Source: UBA5069 sp963773745 (GTDB taxonomy: Bacteria > Chloroflexota > Anaerolineae > Caldilineales > Caldilineaceae). Taken from it: DNA of 64,000 nucleotides. Within the stretch, counting starts at the first letter, position 1. Each line of letters opens with the position of its first letter. The translations under genes and the position numbers were made by a program. The stretch lies in assembly GCA_963773745.1 (NCBI GenBank), contig CAVZCL010000001.1:186001-250000 (forward strand), given 5' to 3'. The notes below the pieces were generated by a model. That model saw only the letters and a program-made list of their open reading frames with translations. It did no database searches and had not been told where the DNA came from. Shown here in pieces: positions 42,789-52,487 of the stretch.

Positions 42789-43745
42789 ATGGAATATCGA
42801 CGCATGGGCGACACCGGCATGAAGCTGAGCAGCGTCAGCCTCGGCGCATGGACGACCTACGGCGGCAGCGTGGGCGATGACACCGCCGAAAGGTGCCTCA
42901 CCGCAGCCGTGGACAACGGCATCAACTTTATTGACGTTGCCGATGTCTACGCCGGCGGCAAGGCCGAAGAGGTTGTTGGCAAGTGGATGAAAGACTTCAA
43001 GCGCAGCGATCTTGTCATCAGCAGCAAGGTCTACTGGCCCATGAGCGACAACATCAACGATCGCGGGCTGAGCCGCAAGCACATCATGGAATCGATCGAA
43101 AAGTCCCTGGGTCGCCTTGGCACGGACTATCTCGACATCTACTTCTGCCACCGCTATGACAGCGAGACGGCGCTCGAGGAGACAGTGCGCGCCATGAGCG
43201 ATCTGGTGCAGCAGGGCAAGGTGCTCTACTGGGGCACCAGCGTCTGGGGCGCCGCCCATCTGGAAGACGCCGCCGGCACGGCGCGCCGCTACAATGCCTA
43301 CCTGCCCAAGGTGGAGCAGCCTCGCTACAACATGCTCGACCGTCACGTTGAGCCCGAGATTCTGCCTGTGGCCGCAAAGCATGGTATGGGCATTGTTGTG
43401 TGGAGCCCCCTTGCCCAGGGTGTGCTCACGGGCAAGTACAACAAGGGTGTGCCCGAAGGCAGCCGCGGAGCCAGCGGCGGCCAGTTGGAGGAATGGGTCA
43501 AGGACGAACTGACCGAGGAGAACCTGAGCAAGCTGCGCGCGCTCGACACGGTTGCCAAGGACATGGGGCTGAGCATGAGTCAGTTGGCACTGGCGTGGGT
43601 TCTGCGCCGGCCGGAAGTAACGAGTGTCATCACCGGCGCGAGCCGCCCCGAACAGGTGGTGGACAACGTCAAGGCTGCCGATGTGAAACTCGACGACGAA
43701 ATGCAGAGCCGGATTGAGGAACTGCTGGGCAACCAGCCGAAGTAG
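42789..43745 (+). CDS. Aldo/keto reductase
   Basis: A 318-residue TIM-barrel oxidoreductase from ATG 42789. MEYRRMGDTGMKLSSVSLG, the catalytic Asp/Tyr region NFIDVADVYAGGKAEEVVG, the Lys in SSKVYWP, and the cofactor loop VITGASRPEQVVDNV fit the AKR family closest to voltage-gated potassium channel beta subunits (YghZ-like). It uses NADPH to reduce aldehydes or ketones. A TATAAT at 42702-42707 may be its -10 element. A long hairpin follows immediately. Frame intact. Confidence 0.92.
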   Translation: MEYRRMGDTGMKLSSVSLGAWTTYGGSVGDDTAERCLTAAVDNGINFIDVADVYAGGKAEEVVGKWMKDFKRSDLVISSKVYWPMSDNINDRGLSRKHIMESIEKSLGRLGTDYLDIYFCHRYDSETALEETVRAMSDLVQQGKVLYWGTSVWGAAHLEDAAGTARRYNAYLPKVEQPRYNMLDRHVEPEILPVAAKHGMGIVVWSPLAQGVLTGKYNKGVPEGSRGASGGQLEEWVKDELTEENLSKLRALDTVAKDMGLSMSQLALAWVLRRPEVTSVITGASRPEQVVDNVKAADVKLDDEMQSRIEELLGNQPK

Positions 43746-43869
43746 GCAGGAAGCGACAAGTAGCAAGCAGCAAGTGGTAAACAATAAGGGGCCGCGTCTC
43801 GCGACGCGGCCCCTTATTGTTTACCACTTGCTGCTTGCTACTTGTCGCTTGCTACTTGCCGCTTCCTGC
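43746..43869. repeat. 47-bp perfect hairpin between convergent genes
   Basis: Bases 43751-43797 and 43804-43850 are exact reverse complements with a six-base loop, the inner stem being GGGGCCGCGT/ACGCGGCCCC. Outside it, GCAGGAAGC (43746) and GCTTCCTGC (43861) extend the symmetry after a small duplication (GCTACTTG). It lies between the aldo/keto reductase and the convergent mutarotase gene and would serve as a two-way terminator. Confidence 0.95.
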
Positions 43870-43909
43870 ACGCCACTGATGTCCTGGTTGGCGACCATTC
43901 TTCCCGAAG

Positions 43910-45013
43910 TTACTCAGCCTCTTCCTCGTCCGTATCGTCAAACATGTCGGCGTCCGTCATAAAGCGGAACATGGTGGCCGACGAATAGACGTCGCCCGGC
44001 TGCAGCGTGGTGCTGGGGAAGTTGGGCTGGTTCGGCGAATCGGGATAGTGCTGTGTCTCGAGGCAGAAGCCGTCGCTCTGCCGGTAGGCGCGCCCGCTTG
44101 CGCCGTACTTCGTGCCATCAAGCTGGTTGCCGGCATAGAACTGGACGCCCGGCTCTGTGGTCAGCACCTCGAGAATGCGCCCCGATTCAGGATCGTACGC
44201 TGCGGCGGCCTGCGTAAGCGTAGTCGCCTCCTCATCCTCATCGCGCAGCAGCACCCAGTTGTGGTCAAAGCCGCGCCCGTAGCGCAGTTGCTCGTCATCG
44301 GCCCGAATGTCCAGGCCAATGGGCTTCGGCTCCCGAAAGTCAAAAGGCGTGCCCTCCACAGGAGCGATTTCGCCCGTGGGAATCATCCCGGCATCCACCG
44401 GCGTAAAGTACTCGGCGTTGATCGAAAGCATGTGGTCGTAGATTGAACCGCCGCCCTCGCCCCCGAGATTGAAGTAGGTGTGGTTGGTAAGGTTGACGAC
44501 AGTGGTCTTGTCCGTCGTCGCTTCGTATTCGATGAGCAGGACGTCGTCGCTGCTTAGCGTGTACACAACCCTAACCTGGAGCGTGCCCGGGTAACCTTCC
44601 TCCATGTCGGCGCTTGTGTACGTCAGCGCAAGCGATTCGCTCTCCTCGTCCACAGAAGTCTCCGCCTGCCAGACAACCTTGTCGAAGCCCTTGAGTCCGC
44701 CGTGCAAGGAGTTGGCCCCGTTGTTGGTGGCAAGCGTGTAATCTTCGCCTTCGAGCGTGAACTTGCCGCCGCCAATACGGTTGCCGTAGCGCCCGATGAT
44801 TGCGCCGAAATAAGGGCTCCCTTGCTCGTAGTCGGCCAGATTGTCGTAGCCGAGCACGATGTTGTCCATGTAGCCTTCGGCGTCCGGCGCGAGAATCGAC
44901 GTAATGATACCGCCGTAGGTGATGATCTTCACCTCCAGCCCGTTCTGATTGAGAAGCGAGTACTCTTCGACGGCCTGGCCGTCCGCTGTGGTGCCAAAGT
45001 GTGTGCTGTTCAA
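43910..45013 (-). CDS. galM: Aldose 1-epimerase (galactose mutarotase)
   Basis: About 367 residues. The likely start is TTG 45013, five bases after GGAGG. An upstream TTG at 45025 would place that GGAGG inside the gene. GYDNLADYEQGSPYFGAIIGRYGNRIGGGKF, TNHTYFNLGG with the catalytic His, PVEGTPFDFREPKPIG, and GFCLETQHYPDSPNQP are the classical GalM motifs. It interconverts alpha and beta anomers of aldoses. The C-terminus is acidic (DADMFDDTDEEEAE), longer than usual. It lies on the opposite strand from the sugar genes on both sides. Confidence 0.93.
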   Translation of the reverse strand: MNSTHFGTTADGQAVEEYSLLNQNGLEVKIITYGGIITSILAPDAEGYMDNIVLGYDNLADYEQGSPYFGAIIGRYGNRIGGGKFTLEGEDYTLATNNGANSLHGGLKGFDKVVWQAETSVDEESESLALTYTSADMEEGYPGTLQVRVVYTLSSDDVLLIEYEATTDKTTVVNLTNHTYFNLGGEGGGSIYDHMLSINAEYFTPVDAGMIPTGEIAPVEGTPFDFREPKPIGLDIRADDEQLRYGRGFDHNWVLLRDEDEEATTLTQAAAAYDPESGRILEVLTTEPGVQFYAGNQLDGTKYGASGRAYRQSDGFCLETQHYPDSPNQPNFPSTTLQPGDVYSSATMFRFMTDADMFDDTDEEEAE

Positions 45014-45143
45014 AGTTGCCTCCAATTGTTGAGGGTGTACCGCAAACCGCCTGCGGCTTCTCCCATTCTAAACCGATTCGGCGTGCATGCCCACAATTGC
45101 CGTGCCATAAGCCGAAGCGAGTTGAAGCGAGTTGAGGAGCCGA

Positions 45144-45183
45144 GTTGAAGCGAGGCTTCCGACATCGGAAGCCTCGCTTCAAC
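45144..45183. repeat. GAAGCGAGGCTTCC hairpin family, copy 4
   Basis: GTTGAAGCGAGGCTTCC (45144-45160) pairs with GGAAGCCTCGCTTCAAC (45167-45183). The arm is flanked on the left by partial repeats of its own sequence (GAAGCGAGTTGAAGCGAGTT). Confidence 0.92.
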
Positions 45184-45234
45184 TTTGCGGCTAATTCAGG
45201 ACAAATGTCACCCTGTAATACTGATTCCATTCTC

Positions 45235-45264
45235 TTGACAAGGCAAGCCTTTCAAGGCTATGAT
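45235..45264 (+). promoter_or_regulatory. Sigma-70 type promoter of the fructose-type ABC operon
   Basis: TTGACA (45235-45240) and TATGAT (45259-45264) are 18 bases apart. Transcription from about 45271 would reach the binding-protein gene at 45623 after a long leader. Confidence 0.72.
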
Positions 45265-45622
45265 CATGGCTGCCCGAGAGTACAACCAAAGAGCAGGTGT
45301 CGTTGTGGCTTCATGTCCAGCGTAATGTCGTGTGAAGTCTGCGCCAAATACCATCCCGCCCCCCTGCTTGTGCCCCCGCTCTCGCGTCACACATCGAATT
45401 GCCCGCCAAATACCTGCTCAATGCAATTGACAGTCAACAATCCTCCGGTTGCACCCAGGTGACGGCAGCACGCGTCACCGGTTAAGTTGGGCGGTGTGCG
45501 GCACATTTGCGCTGCACGCAGCTTTGGCCATGTTGGCATGTTTCTCCACCGTCTTTGCCCGATCGCAGTCCCAGTATCCAAACGTTCCACCATCTTCAAC
45601 ACTCTTCAAAGAGGAGGAAGCA

Positions 45623-46666
<1,044 letters not shown>

Positions 46667-46702
46667 AGGCGCTGGGGCCTTGCCCCTGTGCAATTGTCAA
46701 AG

Positions 46703-46734
46703 CATGGGCGGGGGGTTGCAACCCCCCGCCCATG
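46703..46734. promoter_or_regulatory. 32-bp perfect palindrome between binding-protein and ATPase genes
   Basis: CATGGGCGGGGGGTTG pairs with CAACCCCCCGCCCATG with no loop bases. It lies 36 bases after the binding-protein stop. There is no T run on the plus strand, so mRNA stabilisation or partial attenuation is more likely than full termination. Confidence 0.8.
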
Positions 46735-46762
46735 AACCTCGCTCTACCCCAGGAGTATCCCC

Positions 46763-47566
46763 ATGCAAGAACCGGCACTGGAGCTTCGCAACGTCTCCAA
46801 GAGCTTTGGCGAAGTGAAGTCCCTGCACAATATCAATTTCAAGGTCTACCCGGGCGAAGTCGTTGGCCTGCTGGGCGATAACGGCGCGGGCAAATCCACC
46901 CTCGTCAAGGTGATTACCGGTTACCACGACCCCGACCCGGGCGGTGAGATCTATTTTGGCGGCCAGAAGGTCAACAATTTGTCTGTGCAGAAGGCGCGCG
47001 ACCTGGGCGTTGAATGCGTTTATCAGGAGAAGGCGCTTGCCGACCTGCAAAGCCTGTGGCGCAACATTTTTATGGGGCGCGAACTGACCACCAGCATGGG
47101 CTTTATGGATGTGAAGAGGATGCAGGCCGAAACCGAGCGTCTCATGCAGGAGCACATGGGCTTCACCTCCAAGGCCGTCTCGGCCGAAACGGCGGTCAAG
47201 ACCATGTCCGGCGGCGAACGGCAGGGCATCGCGATTACGCGCGCCCTCTACTTCCAGGCCAACATTATCATCCTGGACGAGCCGACCATGGCGCTCTCGC
47301 TCACCGAAACCAAAAAGGTGCTCGACTTTATCGGTGGCATTGCCAAGGCCGGCAAGTCGGCCATTTTCATTGATCACAATATCTTCCACGTCTACCCGGT
47401 CGTCGATCGCATTATTGTGCTCGACCGCGGCATGATTGCCGGCGAATTCATGAAGAGCGAGGTTACGCTCGAAGAGTTGATTGAGCGCCTCTATACAGTG
47501 GCGCGCACCGGCACCTACGACAAGGGCAACGGCGCAACGCTCAAGAATCTCGAGGTGCCCGCATGA
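46763..47566 (+). CDS. Sugar ABC transporter ATP-binding protein, single domain (FrcA-like)
   Basis: A 267-residue ATPase from ATG 46763. Walker A LLGDNGAGKSTLVK, signature TMSGGERQGIAITRAL, Walker B IIILDEPTMALSLTE, switch IDHNIF. It has only one nucleotide-binding domain, as in FrcA, while the other sugar importer in this window has two. It overlaps the permease start by four bases (ATGA at 47563). Two copies would be needed in the transporter. Frame intact. Confidence 0.92.
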   Translation: MQEPALELRNVSKSFGEVKSLHNINFKVYPGEVVGLLGDNGAGKSTLVKVITGYHDPDPGGEIYFGGQKVNNLSVQKARDLGVECVYQEKALADLQSLWRNIFMGRELTTSMGFMDVKRMQAETERLMQEHMGFTSKAVSAETAVKTMSGGERQGIAITRALYFQANIIILDEPTMALSLTETKKVLDFIGGIAKAGKSAIFIDHNIFHVYPVVDRIIVLDRGMIAGEFMKSEVTLEELIERLYTVARTGTYDKGNGATLKNLEVPA

Positions 47567-48570
47567 CAGCCGAAGTCACCTTCAGCGCACCGGAACATAA
47601 GCCGGCCTCAAGAACCACCCGCTGGTTGCGGCGCTATGCGCTGCAAATCGGCATTACGCTGGTGGCCTTTGCCATCTGGATTTTCTTCGTCATCGGCTCG
47701 CCACAAACCTTCTTCAGCCGCAACATCTACGCGGCCTTCATGTCGACAACCCCCTTCTTCGGCATCATCGCGCTGCCGCTGACCATGGTCGTCATCACCG
47801 GCGAGATGGACCTCTCGTTTCCCTCCATCATGTCCTTCGGGATGCTGGTCTTCTCCACGGTGCTCTTTGCCACGGCCAATCCGTGGCTCGCCATGATCGC
47901 CTGCCTTGCTGCGGGGCTGGCGGCCGGCTTTCTCAACGGCTGGCTGATCACCAAATTTCTTGTGCCCTCGCTGGTCATCACCATCGGCACGCAATTCTTC
48001 TGGCGTGGCGTGGTGCAGGTGCTCACAAACGGCACCGGCAAATCGCTGGTCGTCACGCGGGACACGCTCTTCTACAACATCTTCGTCGGGCGCATCAATG
48101 GCTGGTTCCCCATGCAGATGATTTGGATGATCCTCGTCGCGGTGCTCACGTGGGTCTTCCTCAACCGCCACCGCTTCGGTGCACATGTCTACCTGGTTGG
48201 CGACAACAAGGAGAGTGCCCGCCTCATGGGCGTCAGCGTCAGCCGCACCAAGATTCTGGTCTTTGCCATTACAGGCATGGCTGCCGCGCTCGCGGGCATG
48301 ATTGCCAGCCTCGAGCTCTCCTACTACTGGCCCACACTGGGCGAGGGCTATCTGCTCAACACCCTCTCGTCGGTCTTCCTCGGCGGCACGTCGGTCTTTG
48401 GCGGCGCAGGCACAATCTACGGCACCTTCGTGGCATCATTCATCATTGGGGCCATCAACGCCGGCATTGTGGCCGTTGGCCTCTCCGGCTTCTGGACGCA
48501 GCTCATCTACGGCCTCATCATCGTCATCTCGGTGGTGGTGCAAACGCTGGTGAGCAAGAAAATCAGTTAA
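47563..48570 (+). CDS. Sugar ABC transporter permease (FrcC/ribose type)
   Basis: A 335-residue permease from ATG 47563. Ten hydrophobic segments and the motifs STTPFFGIIALPLTMVVITGEMDLS, LVTKFLVPSLVITIGTQFFWRG (approximately), GDNKESARLMGVSVSRTKILVFAITGMAAALAG and LGGTSVFGGAG identify the ribose-type family. As the only permease in this operon, it would act as a homodimer with the single-domain ATPase. Frame intact. Confidence 0.92.
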   Translation: MTAEVTFSAPEHKPASRTTRWLRRYALQIGITLVAFAIWIFFVIGSPQTFFSRNIYAAFMSTTPFFGIIALPLTMVVITGEMDLSFPSIMSFGMLVFSTVLFATANPWLAMIACLAAGLAAGFLNGWLITKFLVPSLVITIGTQFFWRGVVQVLTNGTGKSLVVTRDTLFYNIFVGRINGWFPMQMIWMILVAVLTWVFLNRHRFGAHVYLVGDNKESARLMGVSVSRTKILVFAITGMAAALAGMIASLELSYYWPTLGEGYLLNTLSSVFLGGTSVFGGAGTIYGTFVASFIIGAINAGIVAVGLSGFWTQLIYGLIIVISVVVQTLVSKKIS

Positions 48571-48589
48571 GCGTAGGGAGAATCGTAGC

Positions 48590-48671
48590 TGATAATTGGT
48601 AAATGGAAATTGGCCATTGGTCGCTCCTTCACCGGCGCCGCACCAATTGCCAATGACCATTTACCAATTGT
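48590..48671. repeat. ATTGGTAAATGG-type imperfect hairpin, copy 2
   Basis: AATTGGTAAATGGAAATTGG (from 48594) is mirrored by CCAATTGCCAATGACCATTT ending near 48669, with a few mismatches and a 20-base loop. It separates the permease and dehydratase genes and shares words with the hairpin at 26284. Confidence 0.8.
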
Positions 48672-48700
48672 CTTTTATTGACACGCATTCAGGAGCCTCC

Positions 48701-49877
48701 ATGCGCATCACCGCAATCACCCCGCTCGTTCTCGGCACACAGTGGCGCAACCTCGTCTACGTCAAGGTCGAGACGGACGAGGGCATCATCGGCTGGGGGG
48801 AGAGCCGCCCCATAAACAAGGTGGAGACCCTCATCGGCTACCTGCACGATGTGGCTGAGCGCTTTGTGGTGGGGAGCGATCCCTTCGAGGTCGAAGCGCT
48901 GGTGCGGCGGCTCACCATTGAGGACTACGGGCGCCCGGGCGAAGTGGCGATGACGGGGCTGGCCGTGCTCGAAATGGCCTGCTGGGACATTATGGGCAAG
49001 GCGCTGGGGCAGCCTGTCTACAGGCTGCTGGGCGGGGCCGTGCGCGAGCGCATCAAGGCCTACGCCAACGGCTGGTACACGGTGGAGCGCACGCCCGAGG
49101 AGTTCCACGCCGCCGCATTGCGCGCCGTGAATGCGGGCTATCGCGCGGTCAAGTTCGATCCCTTTGGCGCGGGCTATTACGAGATGGAGCGCGCCGAAAA
49201 ACGCAAGAGTGTGGGGCTGGTGGAGGCCGTGCGCGATGCTGTGGGGCCGGATGTGGAGATTCTGATTGAAATGCACGGGCGCTTCAACCCCGTGACGGCA
49301 ATCGAGATGACGCGCCTGCTGGCCCCGTATGAGCCCGGGCTGGGTGGAGGAGCCTGTACCGCCGGGCAACATTGCGGCGCTCAAAAAGGTGGCCGACGCC
49401 GTCGCGCCGCTGGGCGTGCCCGTGGCAACCGGTGAGCGCATCCACACGCTGGATGAGTACCGCCCTGTGATGGAACTCCATGCCGCCGACATCATCCAGG
49501 CCGACATCAGCCACTTCGGCGGCATCCTCAACACGCGCAAGCTGGCGGCGTGGGCCGACACCTACTACATGCTGATTGCGCCGCATAACGTGGGCGGGCC
49601 CGTCTCCACTGCGGCGGCGCTGCACTTCGCCGCGTGCACGGTAAACTTCAAGATTCAGGAGCACTTCAACGACTTTGATGAGCCGTGGGTGCTTGGCTCC
49701 GCGCCGGGGTTGCCTGCCGTCGTGGACGGCTACTTTGCGCTGCCCACCGGCCCGGGCCTCGGTGTAGAGGTGAACGAAGATATCATTGCCGAACACCCCA
49801 TGCAGCAGATTCACTTCAATCTCTACAAGCAGGACTGGCACAAGCGCCAGGCGCTTATGGGGCCAAAAGCATCTTGA
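48701..49877 (+). CDS. Enolase-superfamily sugar-acid dehydratase, frame-shifted
   Basis: About 392 residues from ATG 48701. WGESRPINKVETLIGYLHDV, GLAVLEMACWDIMGKALGQPVYRLLGG and the catalytic KFDPFG are present, and then the metal ligands: IEMHGRF, EEP in WVEEPVPP and ATGERIHT. This places it in the mandelate racemase/galactonate dehydratase group. After LLAPYEPG an extra G at about 49337 shifts the frame; GWVEEPVPPGNIAALKKVAD continues it. A role as dehydratase of an aldonic acid made from the imported sugar is inferred. It lies 130 bases after the permease gene. Confidence 0.88.
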
Positions 49878-49955
49878 AGACCCGGACACAGAGAGTCCTG
49901 CCCGTAGCCACCAATAGGTCAGGCACAACGTTGGATTCAATGAGGGAGCCAGAGC

Positions 49956-50348
49956 GTGATCGAAAATGACTCAGCTAAAGATTCCGGCTCGTCCAGAAGT
50001 CGCAAGCGTAACCCGCTCCAGTCTCTTTTTCTGGTAGATGTCATAAAGGATAAGGAGTCCGGGCCGGTCTTCTACTGGTTTTTGAGCACCTTAATCTTTG
50101 GCATGGTTGTTTATCACTGGCTGGAAGGCTGGGCCTATCTTGATGCCCTGTATTTCTCTCTGATCACGATGGCGACAATCGGCTATGGTGACCTTGTGCC
50201 GACGACACCAGCCTCCAAGGCATTCACAATGTTTTTTGCGGTGAACGGAATTGCTATCCTGTTTGCGCTTTTTGACCGCATACGGGCGGTGCGTGCCTTC
50301 CGTTACGAAGACACAAACCGGCAGCGCAGCGATCAAGTGGACCCGTAG
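49956..50348 (+). CDS. Two-helix potassium channel
   Basis: A 130-residue protein from GTG 49956. One membrane helix (FYWFLSTLIFGMVVYHWL), a pore loop with the selectivity filter TIGYGD at 74-79, and a second helix (FTMFFAVNGIAILFALF) form the minimal KcsA-type pore. The short C-terminal tail has no RCK domain, so gating would depend on something else. The positively charged N-terminus is cytoplasmic. It is followed by a terminator. Frame intact. Confidence 0.9.
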   Translation: MIENDSAKDSGSSRSRKRNPLQSLFLVDVIKDKESGPVFYWFLSTLIFGMVVYHWLEGWAYLDALYFSLITMATIGYGDLVPTTPASKAFTMFFAVNGIAILFALFDRIRAVRAFRYEDTNRQRSDQVDP

Positions 50349-50406
50349 GGCCGCACGCCCCGCCAGAAGTGCGTCCCGCTGCATAACCGGCGCATACACG
50401 CGAACA

Positions 50407-50450
50407 GACAGACACGGACAGAGGTCATTGTCCGTGTCTGTCAGCGTTTT
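50407..50450 (+). terminator. Terminator after potassium channel gene
   Basis: GACAGACACGGACA (50407-50420) pairs with TGTCCGTGTCTGTC (50429-50442), followed by AGCGTTTT. It lies 58 bases after the channel gene and faces the convergent VOC gene. Confidence 0.85.
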
Positions 50451-50480
50451 GCCGCATATTTCGGCCTGCTGGTCCTGGAC

Positions 50481-50939
50481 CTACAGTTCAGCTTCGCGCC
50501 ACGCCTGCAGTTCGACGATATTTCCCTCGGGGTCGGTCACATAGCACCACGTCACGTAGCGGTCTGTGCCCACGGGCGTGGTAACGACTTCGCCGATGGC
50601 GCGGCCGCCTGCTGCCAGCACACGCGCGCGCATTGCCGCCACATCATCTACGCCAAATGCAAGGTGGCCATAGCCCGGCCGGTTGACGGCAGGCTGCTGC
50701 CCCTCCGCCAGTTCCGTGTAGGTGTAGACTTCGAGCGTTGGGCCATCGCTGCTGTAACCGGGCAGGCGAAGGTGCATACCGCACAGGTGCGCCCCGGCCA
50801 GCCCGGTGCCACGCTCCATGACAGCGCCACTCAGGTCGCGTTCAGGGGGCGCCGGTGTGCAGTTGAACAGATCGATGTAGAAATCAGCCAACGCACGCCA
50901 GTCGCGTGCGATCAAGTTGGTGTGAGCGTAGCGAATCAC
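50481..50939 (-). CDS. VOC/glyoxalase family protein
   Basis: A 152-residue protein from GTG 50939. IRYAHTNLIARDWRALADFY opens the first beta-alpha-beta-beta-beta unit, GYGHLAFGVDDVAAMRARVLAAGG the second, and DRYVTWCYVTDPEGNIVELQAW ends it with the metal-ligand glutamate. VOC proteins include lactoylglutathione lyases, extradiol dioxygenases and resistance proteins. The particular reaction is not clear. The start lies three bases after the stop of the pyrophosphorylase gene, so the two are translationally coupled. Confidence 0.9.
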   Translation of the reverse strand: MIRYAHTNLIARDWRALADFYIDLFNCTPAPPERDLSGAVMERGTGLAGAHLCGMHLRLPGYSSDGPTLEVYTYTELAEGQQPAVNRPGYGHLAFGVDDVAAMRARVLAAGGRAIGEVVTTPVGTDRYVTWCYVTDPEGNIVELQAWREAEL

Positions 50940-50942
50940 TTG

Positions 50943-52349
50943 TCACCCCTCCAGGTGTGTGCCGTCCGCAATCTCAAGAATCTCCCCCGGTGCGGCTTGC
51001 AGCACGACATCACCAACCACCACCACATCGCGCCCAAAGCGCACGTCGCCCTCCACCGTCAGCGAGCGGCAGCGCAGCAGCGACGGCGCGCCGTGCGCAA
51101 AGCGCGCACGCATGTCGGCAATCAGCCCGTAGTAGCGCTCGTCGAGATTGACCACAGGCGCAACCCCCTGCCGCTCCGGCGCAAGCACCATGTGGTACTC
51201 ATCTGTCAGCGCATACGCATCGGACCAGAGCACGAGCAGGTCGCTGTTCTTCTTCACCGGCGCAAAGCGGCTGCGCGGCACGACCATGGCCTGCGCGCCG
51301 GCAAAGATGGAGATGGCGGAGCCCATCGCCGTCTCCAGTTGGTATACTCGGGGCGAATCAGGCTGTGTGGGCTCCACAGGCTTCTCGTTGCGGATGAGCG
51401 GCAGGTCAAGCACACCATGCGTATTGTGCAGGGCGTCGCGCAGCGAAGGCAGGTGAATCCACAGATTGTTTGTATTGAAGTAGCGGTAGCGGCTGATATC
51501 CTGAAAGTCGGCCACCTCATCGGGCGGGCATTGCGCCGACTCGCGCAGGATGAGCTGGCCATCGGGGCGGCGTGCGAGGTGGCCGCCCTTGCTGTCGGCC
51601 GGCGTGCGGTCGGCCACTTCCATGAGGAAGGGCACACCCACCGACGCGAAGAAGCCGAGGATGCGCGTATCCAGCACAGCGCCCAGGTTGTCGGCGTTGC
51701 TCACGAAGAGATACTCGTAGCCCTCACGCAGCATCTGCTCCAGCAGCCCCGTAATCACAAGCGAGGGATAGATGTCACCGTGGCCAGGCGGGCACCACTC
51801 CTTTTCGGGGTCTGCGGGCCAGATAGTGGGTCGCAGTCCCTCCTTTGCCACCTTGGGAACCATGTTCTGCACAAAATCCAGCGGCAAGTCCTGCGTGAAA
51901 GTGGGATACTCGGCGAGCGCCGCCAGGCTGGCATCATGCGTGGCGAAGCTGTTCATGAGCAGCAGCGGCACGCGCACGTCGTGCCGTCTGCGCAGTTGGA
52001 GCACCTGGCGTGCGGTGATGTCCAGGAAGCTCAGCCCATCCTTCACGGGCAGCAGCGACTTGGGGCCGTCGAGCCCCATGCTGGTCCCCAGGCCGCCATT
52101 GAGCTTGCAGATCACAGTTTGCGCCAGCGCCCGTTCGCCCAGCTCCTCCATTGCGGCGGGCAGTTCGCTGTAGCTGTGCAGCCCGGCAACCGGCTGGGCA
52201 ACGTTACCGAAGATGTAGCCCGTGTCGCCCACAAAGAGGCGCGCAAAGGCGTGGCGGAAATTGTCAACAACAAGTTGCGGCAGCCCCGCTTCCGCCATCT
52301 TCACGGCAAAAGGGGCGAACGCACGCTCGAGTTCCGGCGAATTTTCCAT
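50943..52349 (-). CDS. UTP--glucose-1-phosphate uridylyltransferase (UDPGP family)
   Basis: About 468 residues from ATG 52349 (MENSPELERAFAPF). ICKLNGGLGTSMGLDGPKSL is the eukaryote-type UDPGP nucleotide loop. NSFATHDASLAALAEYP, WCPPGHGDIYPSL, LFVSNADNLGA and the C-terminal beta-helix (RCRSLTVEGDVRFGRDVVVVG) follow. It makes UDP-glucose or a related UDP-sugar from UTP and the sugar 1-phosphate. This is the large UDPGP type, not the bacterial GalU type. An extra 20 N-terminal residues from 52409 are possible. Co-transcribed with the VOC gene. Frame intact. Confidence 0.92.
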   Translation of the reverse strand: MENSPELERAFAPFAVKMAEAGLPQLVVDNFRHAFARLFVGDTGYIFGNVAQPVAGLHSYSELPAAMEELGERALAQTVICKLNGGLGTSMGLDGPKSLLPVKDGLSFLDITARQVLQLRRRHDVRVPLLLMNSFATHDASLAALAEYPTFTQDLPLDFVQNMVPKVAKEGLRPTIWPADPEKEWCPPGHGDIYPSLVITGLLEQMLREGYEYLFVSNADNLGAVLDTRILGFFASVGVPFLMEVADRTPADSKGGHLARRPDGQLILRESAQCPPDEVADFQDISRYRYFNTNNLWIHLPSLRDALHNTHGVLDLPLIRNEKPVEPTQPDSPRVYQLETAMGSAISIFAGAQAMVVPRSRFAPVKKNSDLLVLWSDAYALTDEYHMVLAPERQGVAPVVNLDERYYGLIADMRARFAHGAPSLLRCRSLTVEGDVRFGRDVVVVGDVVLQAAPGEILEIADGTHLEG

Positions 52350-52487
52350 ATGTCTCGGGCTCAAGGGTTCAAAGTTCACGGGTAAAAGAACGCCAGTTCC
52401 AGCGTTCATGGTTTCAATGTTCAGCAGTTCAAGTGATCAACGCGACCCGAACCTTGAACTCTTGAACCTTAGGCTCTTGAACTGTCG
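52350..52487. repeat. Stretch of repeated TTGAAC/GTTCAA words
   Basis: The words CAAGGGTTCAAAGTTCACGG, GTTCATGGTTTCAATGTTC and TTGAACTCTTGAACCTTAGG alternate in both orientations and can fold into several stems. Similar words occur at 39530-39565. There is no gene here. Confidence 0.6.

Larger units (their letters stand above)
45026..45622. other. Long leader region of the fructose-type ABC operon
   Basis: It contains hairpin copy 4 (45144-45183) with neighbouring direct repeats of GTTGAAGCGAG, and a promoter at 45235-45264. The transcript would have a leader of about 350 bases. The leader has a stem GGTGACG/CGTCACC near 45460-45481. No clear small protein or known riboswitch is recognised. 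Confidence 0.5.

Noticed and set aside
50664..52385. 573-codon plus-strand open frame
   Set aside because: It is antisense to the UDP-sugar pyrophosphorylase and VOC genes, has low-complexity Arg/His-rich content and no family motif. Long antisense frames are expected in GC-rich DNA.
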